Below are positions 4,841 through 7,395 of a stretch of DNA of 7,395 nt, one piece after another; position 1 is the stretch's first letter; each line of letters opens with the position of its first letter. The stretch comes from Anaerolineae bacterium (GTDB taxonomy: Bacteria; Chloroflexota; Anaerolineae; Aggregatilineales; Aggregatilineaceae). The position numbers and the translations under genes are program-made. Below the pieces are notes generated by a model. That model had not been told where the DNA came from, did not search any database, and worked only from the letters and a program-made list of their open reading frames with translations. The DNA is taken from assembly GCA_018056405.1 (NCBI GenBank), contig JAGPFT010000135.1, forward strand, positions 1 through 7,395, read 5' to 3'.

Positions 4841-5848
4841 ATGACCGCAGGCATAGAAACTCCCAGCCAGAGCCGTCTGTCGGCGGCGCGTGTGACCCAG
4901 CACATTCGCAAGAATGGGCTGCAATATGGCATTATCGGCGTCCTGCTTGGGCTGTGGCTCTTGTTCATTGCCGGCGCGCCCGACACCTTTCTCAAAGGCG
5001 ACATTTATCGCGCCCTGATGACCTCCGTGCCCTACTGGGGCGTCGTCGCATTGCCCCTGACGATGGTCATCATTGCCGGCGACATTGACCTGTCGTTCAT
5101 TTCGATCATGGCTGTAGGCATGGTCGCCTTCTGGCAGGTGTACGACTGGACCGGCAGCCTGGGCGTGGCCTTCGCCGGCTGCCTGGCGGTCGGCTTTCTG
5201 GTGGGTCTGCTCAACGGCATCATCATCGTCAAGGTGGGCATCCCGGCGCTCATCGCCACCATTGGCACGCAGTTCTTCTGGCGCGGCGTCGTCGAGGTGA
5301 TTCGCGGCGGGCAGGGCGAGTCCCTGGTGCTGACCAAGAACACGGTGCTGCGCAACATGCTGGTCGGCAAGATTAACGGTTACTTCCCCGCCCAGGTGAT
5401 CTGGATGTCGCTGATCGGCATCTCCGTCTGGATGCTGCTCAACCGTCACAAATTCGGCGCGCACGTCTACCTGATCGGCGACAACGAGAACAGCGCCCGG
5501 CTGATGGGCGTTAACGTGGGCCGCACGCGGATGCTGCTTTTCGCGCTGGTGGGGCTGGCCGCCGCCTTTGGGGGGGTCGTCCAGAGCGTAGATGTGTGGT
5601 ACTTCTGGCCGAACCTGGGCGAAGGCTACCTGATGAACACGCTGGCCGCCGTCTTCCTGGGCGGCACGTCGGTCTTCGGCGGCACGGGCACCATCCTGGG
5701 CACGTTCGTCGGCTGCTTCATCATCGGCGCCATCCAACCCGGCATCATCGCCATCGGCCTGACCGGTTATTGGACCAAGCTGATCTACGGCTTGATCATC
5801 ACCGTATCGGTGGCCATGCACACCATCCTGCGCAAGCGCATCAGCTAA
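4841..5848 (+). CDS. ABC sugar transporter, permease (RbsC-like, BPD_transp_2 family)
   Basis: This is the membrane channel of the sugar importer, 335 aa, close to the usual RbsC length. A hydrophilic N-terminus of about 27 residues is followed by multiple hydrophobic segments (about 28-47, 65-80, 87-100, 105-130, 134-145, 185-200, 230-247, 262-280, 284-307, 311-328). Family landmarks are visible: AGDIDLS (79-85, commonly GGIDLS), IGTQFFWRG (141-149), the ATPase-coupling-type loop FGAHVYLIGDNENSARLMGVN (205-225), and LGGTSVFGGTGTILGTFVG (273-291). AAGGA at 4826-4830 precedes the ATG by 10 nt. Only one permease gene is present, so a homodimer is expected. It lies between the ATPase gene and the URO-D-fold gene, all on the same strand. 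Confidence 0.95.
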   Translation: MTAGIETPSQSRLSAARVTQHIRKNGLQYGIIGVLLGLWLLFIAGAPDTFLKGDIYRALMTSVPYWGVVALPLTMVIIAGDIDLSFISIMAVGMVAFWQVYDWTGSLGVAFAGCLAVGFLVGLLNGIIIVKVGIPALIATIGTQFFWRGVVEVIRGGQGESLVLTKNTVLRNMLVGKINGYFPAQVIWMSLIGISVWMLLNRHKFGAHVYLIGDNENSARLMGVNVGRTRMLLFALVGLAAAFGGVVQSVDVWYFWPNLGEGYLMNTLAAVFLGGTSVFGGTGTILGTFVGCFIIGAIQPGIIAIGLTGYWTKLIYGLIITVSVAMHTILRKRIS

Positions 5849-5866
5849 CCGGGCAGTGCGCATCTG

Positions 5867-5897
5867 CCAGCGGGAACCCGGTGGGGCTACCCGCTGG
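5867..5897 (+). other. Intercistronic hairpin after the permease gene
   Basis: CCAGCGGG (5867-5874) pairs perfectly with CCCGCTGG (5890-5897) around a 15-nt loop. The stem ends two bases before the Shine-Dalgarno AGGAG (5900-5904). There is no U-tract. It may separate message stability or translation of the transporter genes from that of the next gene. Confidence 0.5.
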
Positions 5898-5910
5898 TTA
5901 GGAGCGCGTC

Positions 5911-5964
5911 ATGACCGACAGGACGTATAATGACGGCGATACAGCAAGGCTGGTGGACGGTTGA
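5911..5964 (+). CDS. Possible 17-codon leader ORF overlapping the next gene's start
   Basis: An ATG at 5911 sits 6 nt after AGGAG (5900-5904), the best ribosome-binding site in this gap. It reads MTDRTYNDGDTARLVDG and stops at TGA 5962-5964. This frame differs from that of the URO-D-fold gene, overlaps its ATG at 5930 and ends 10 nt before its next ATG at 5975. It may be a translated leader peptide coupling translation to the downstream gene, or the trace of a one-base indel that separated the true start from its gene. The evidence is only position and Shine-Dalgarno strength. Confidence 0.3.
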   Translation: MTDRTYNDGDTARLVDG

Positions 5965-7039
5965 ACTGGAAGGAATGGCTGACTTTGAAACGGCTCTGAA
6001 GCGGGTCTACGCCTGGTTTGAGGGGGCAGTGATTGACCGCCCGCCGATCCGCTTCGTGGCCCACAATGCGTTCGTCGAGCAGGCCAACCAGGCTTACCCG
6101 TCTGACAACCTCAAAGACCGCTGGTTCGATGCCGAGTTTCAGGTCGAGACGTTCCTCAAGTCCATCGAAGGGCAGCGCTTCCACGGCGAGACGTTCCCCA
6201 TCTTCTGGCCGAACCTGGGGCCGGAAGTCTACGCAGCGTTCTACGGCGCGACGCTCGAATACGGCGAAGTCACCTCGTGGTCGGTGCCCTTCGTGCGCAC
6301 CTGGGACGACATGGCCCGCCTGAAGCTCGATATGAGCAACGAGTACTTCACCAAGCTCGACGAGATCACGCGCTGCGCCATCGAGCGGCTGCGCGGCAAG
6401 GCGCTGGTCGGCTACACCGATCTGCACCCCGGCGTGGACTGCGCCGCCGCCTGGCGCGACCCACAGCAGTTCTGCGTAGACCTGATCGAAAGTCCCGACG
6501 AGGCGCGCCAACTGATCCACATCGCCATTGACGACTTCGAGCGCATCTATGATCATTTTGACGCCATGCTCAAGGCTGCCGGGCTGCCCTCAGGAAGCTG
6601 GATGGGCATTCCTTCGTTCGGGCGAATGCACATCCCTAGCTGTGACTTCTCCTCGCTGATCTCGCCCCGCCTGTTCGAGCAGTTCTGCCTGCCGGTATTG
6701 CAGCGCGAAGTGCAGACGACGACCCATAACGTCTTCCACGTGGATGGCAAGGGCGTCGCCCGGCACCTGGACATGATCCTCAGCGTGCCCGGCGTGCACG
6801 CCATTCAGTGGGTGCAGGGCGTCGGCGACGATCAGCCGATCCTGCAGTGGGTGCCGTTCATCAAGGAGATTCAGGCCCGCGCGCCGGTCATCGTAGACCT
6901 CCATCAGGACGAGCTAGACGACTTCATGGCCGCCGTCGAGCCGGAGGGCATCTTTCTGTGGGTGGGCACGCACAGCGAAGAGGAAGAGCTAGACCTGCTC
7001 AAGCGCGTCGCGCGCTGGGGCAGCAAGCGCGTGTTTTGA
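5930..7039 (+). CDS. Uroporphyrinogen decarboxylase-fold (URO-D/MtaA-like) protein
   Basis: This 369-aa protein resembles the URO-D/cobalamin-independent methyltransferase superfamily of TIM-barrel enzymes, which includes HemE and the corrinoid methyltransferases MtaA/MtbA/CmuA. Supporting segments: an N-terminal RVYAWFEGAVIDRPPIRF (25-42); GYTDLHPGVDCAAAWRDP (161-178); CDFSSLISPRLFEQFCLP (238-255); NVFHVDGKGVARHLDMIL (267-284) with GVHAIQWVQG (288-297); and the closing LWVGTHSEEEELDLLKR. The HemE N-terminal substrate motif is not seen, so this is not the haem enzyme. Zinc methyltransferases of the family carry H-x-C at the barrel site; here the corresponding motif reads H270-V-D272, so a zinc-thiolate role is doubtful. 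The start is uncertain: ATG 5930 has a weak AGGA 6 nt upstream, while ATG 5975 (residue 16) is nearer the conserved part but its GGAAGG is almost adjacent. Its function beside a sugar importer is unknown. Confidence 0.85.
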   Translation: MTAIQQGWWTVELEGMADFETALKRVYAWFEGAVIDRPPIRFVAHNAFVEQANQAYPSDNLKDRWFDAEFQVETFLKSIEGQRFHGETFPIFWPNLGPEVYAAFYGATLEYGEVTSWSVPFVRTWDDMARLKLDMSNEYFTKLDEITRCAIERLRGKALVGYTDLHPGVDCAAAWRDPQQFCVDLIESPDEARQLIHIAIDDFERIYDHFDAMLKAAGLPSGSWMGIPSFGRMHIPSCDFSSLISPRLFEQFCLPVLQREVQTTTHNVFHVDGKGVARHLDMILSVPGVHAIQWVQGVGDDQPILQWVPFIKEIQARAPVIVDLHQDELDDFMAAVEPEGIFLWVGTHSEEEELDLLKRVARWGSKRVF

Positions 7040-7064
7040 GCGAGGGATCAGCGATCAGAGGCCA

Positions 7065-7193
7065 TTTGAGAAGAAGGACAACCCCACCCTAAATCCCTCC
7101 CCGCCAGCAGGGAGGGACTTGAGCTTGCTCCCCCTTTCTCCGCAAGCGGAGAAAGGGGGCCGGGGGGGATAGGGATTAGAAAGGCTTCTCAAA
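7065..7193. repeat. Inverted-repeat element of a second type (129 bp)
   Basis: The ends TTTGAGAAG (7065-7073) and CTTCTCAAA (7185-7193) are perfect complements. Nested inside are AATCCC/GGGATT (7092-7097/7172-7177), a CCCTCCC/GGGAGGG hairpin (7095-7101/7110-7116) and a perfect 13-bp hairpin CCCCCTTTCTCCG / CGGAGAAAGGGGG (7130-7142/7147-7159) with loop CAAG. It begins 26 bp after the last gene and has no U-tract after its stems, but it could still limit read-through. It shares the C-rich central hairpin style of the 7265-7371 element but has different ends. Confidence 0.65.
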
Positions 7194-7264
7194 CGGTCTC
7201 TAAGCCCCTCCCTCCTTGTGGGGTCAGGGGCGGACAGCACCGTGAGAAACATTGAGAGGGCGTC

Positions 7265-7371
7265 CGCTTTACCTCACCCCCTGGCCTCGCTGTGCTCGGC
7301 CTTTCCCCCTCTCCGTCAACGGAGAGGGGGAAGCGAGGCGCGCCAGCGCCGAGCGGGGGTGAGGTAAAGCG
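7265..7371. repeat. Inverted-repeat element, copy 2 (MITE/REP-like)
   Basis: The 107-bp block has perfect 17-bp terminal inverted repeats (CGCTTTACCTCACCCCC at 7265-7281 and its complement at 7355-7371). A perfect 13-bp central hairpin is formed by TTCCCCCTCTCCG (7303-7315) and CGGAGAGGGGGAA (7320-7332). Two further complementary pairs, GCCTCGC/GCGAGGC (7284-7290/7333-7339) and GCTCGGC/GCCGAGC (7294-7300/7348-7354), cross each other. It is the reverse-oriented relative of 2474-2570 and better preserved. The remaining sequence from 7040 to 7395 shows no gene. Confidence 0.85.
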
Positions 7372-7395
7372 AAGACCTGCCCCAGACTATCAGCC

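Noticed and set aside
4664..5863. A 399-codon open frame on the minus strand opposite the permease gene
   Set aside because: The product is rich in Asp, Gln and His with no hydrophobic core or family motif, as expected for the antisense of a G/C-ending membrane-protein gene.
7065..7371. An insertion sequence with transposase
   Set aside because: The inverted-repeat elements are about 100-130 bp and contain no open frame resembling a transposase.

Overview
The window is GC-rich bacterial DNA holding one LacI-regulated carbohydrate-uptake locus. The GC-rich interspersed palindromic repeats, the codon usage and the gene set (secreted mutarotase, CUT2-type sugar ABC transporter, URO-D-fold protein) would fit a Chloroflexota/Anaerolineae-like organism. 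That placement is an impression from style and was not tested by any search.

Layout. Positions 1-559 (minus strand) hold the 5' two-fifths or more of a LacI-family repressor gene, which runs off the left edge. Positions 560-1195 are a large divergent control region. Each direction has a recognisable sigma70-type promoter with an 18-bp spacer. Each promoter carries a copy of the same 14-bp LacI-type operator (TGYTWGCGCTAACA-like) at its transcription start. A 14-bp-stem palindrome lies between them, and the rightward transcript has a long leader of about 385 nt. Positions 1196-2371 encode an exported aldose 1-epimerase. Positions 2372-2839 are a repeat island: a hairpin, a 33-bp direct repeat and an inverted-repeat element. 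It ends in a likely internal promoter and a structured leader for the next gene. Positions 2840-3850 encode an exported sugar-binding protein. Positions 3851-4036 contain a strong hairpin and a 14-bp inverted repeat with its arms 73 bp apart. Positions 4037-4792 encode a single-domain ABC ATPase, 4841-5848 an RbsC-like permease and 5930-7039 a URO-D/methyltransferase-fold protein. Positions 7040-7395 contain no gene but hold two inverted-repeat elements; the last is a second, inverted copy of the one at 2474-2570.

How it likely works (inference). The repressor shuts both its own promoter and the operon promoter through near-identical operators, and a sugar or sugar-derived ligand releases it. 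The mutarotase interconverts sugar anomers outside the membrane, the binding protein captures the sugar, and the ATPase/permease pair imports it. The URO-D-fold protein is the odd member: its family is linked to corrinoid/methyl-transfer or decarboxylase chemistry, and its role beside a sugar importer is not evident. Intercistronic hairpins and an internal promoter could raise binding-protein expression relative to the membrane components. The sugar itself cannot be named from the sequence.
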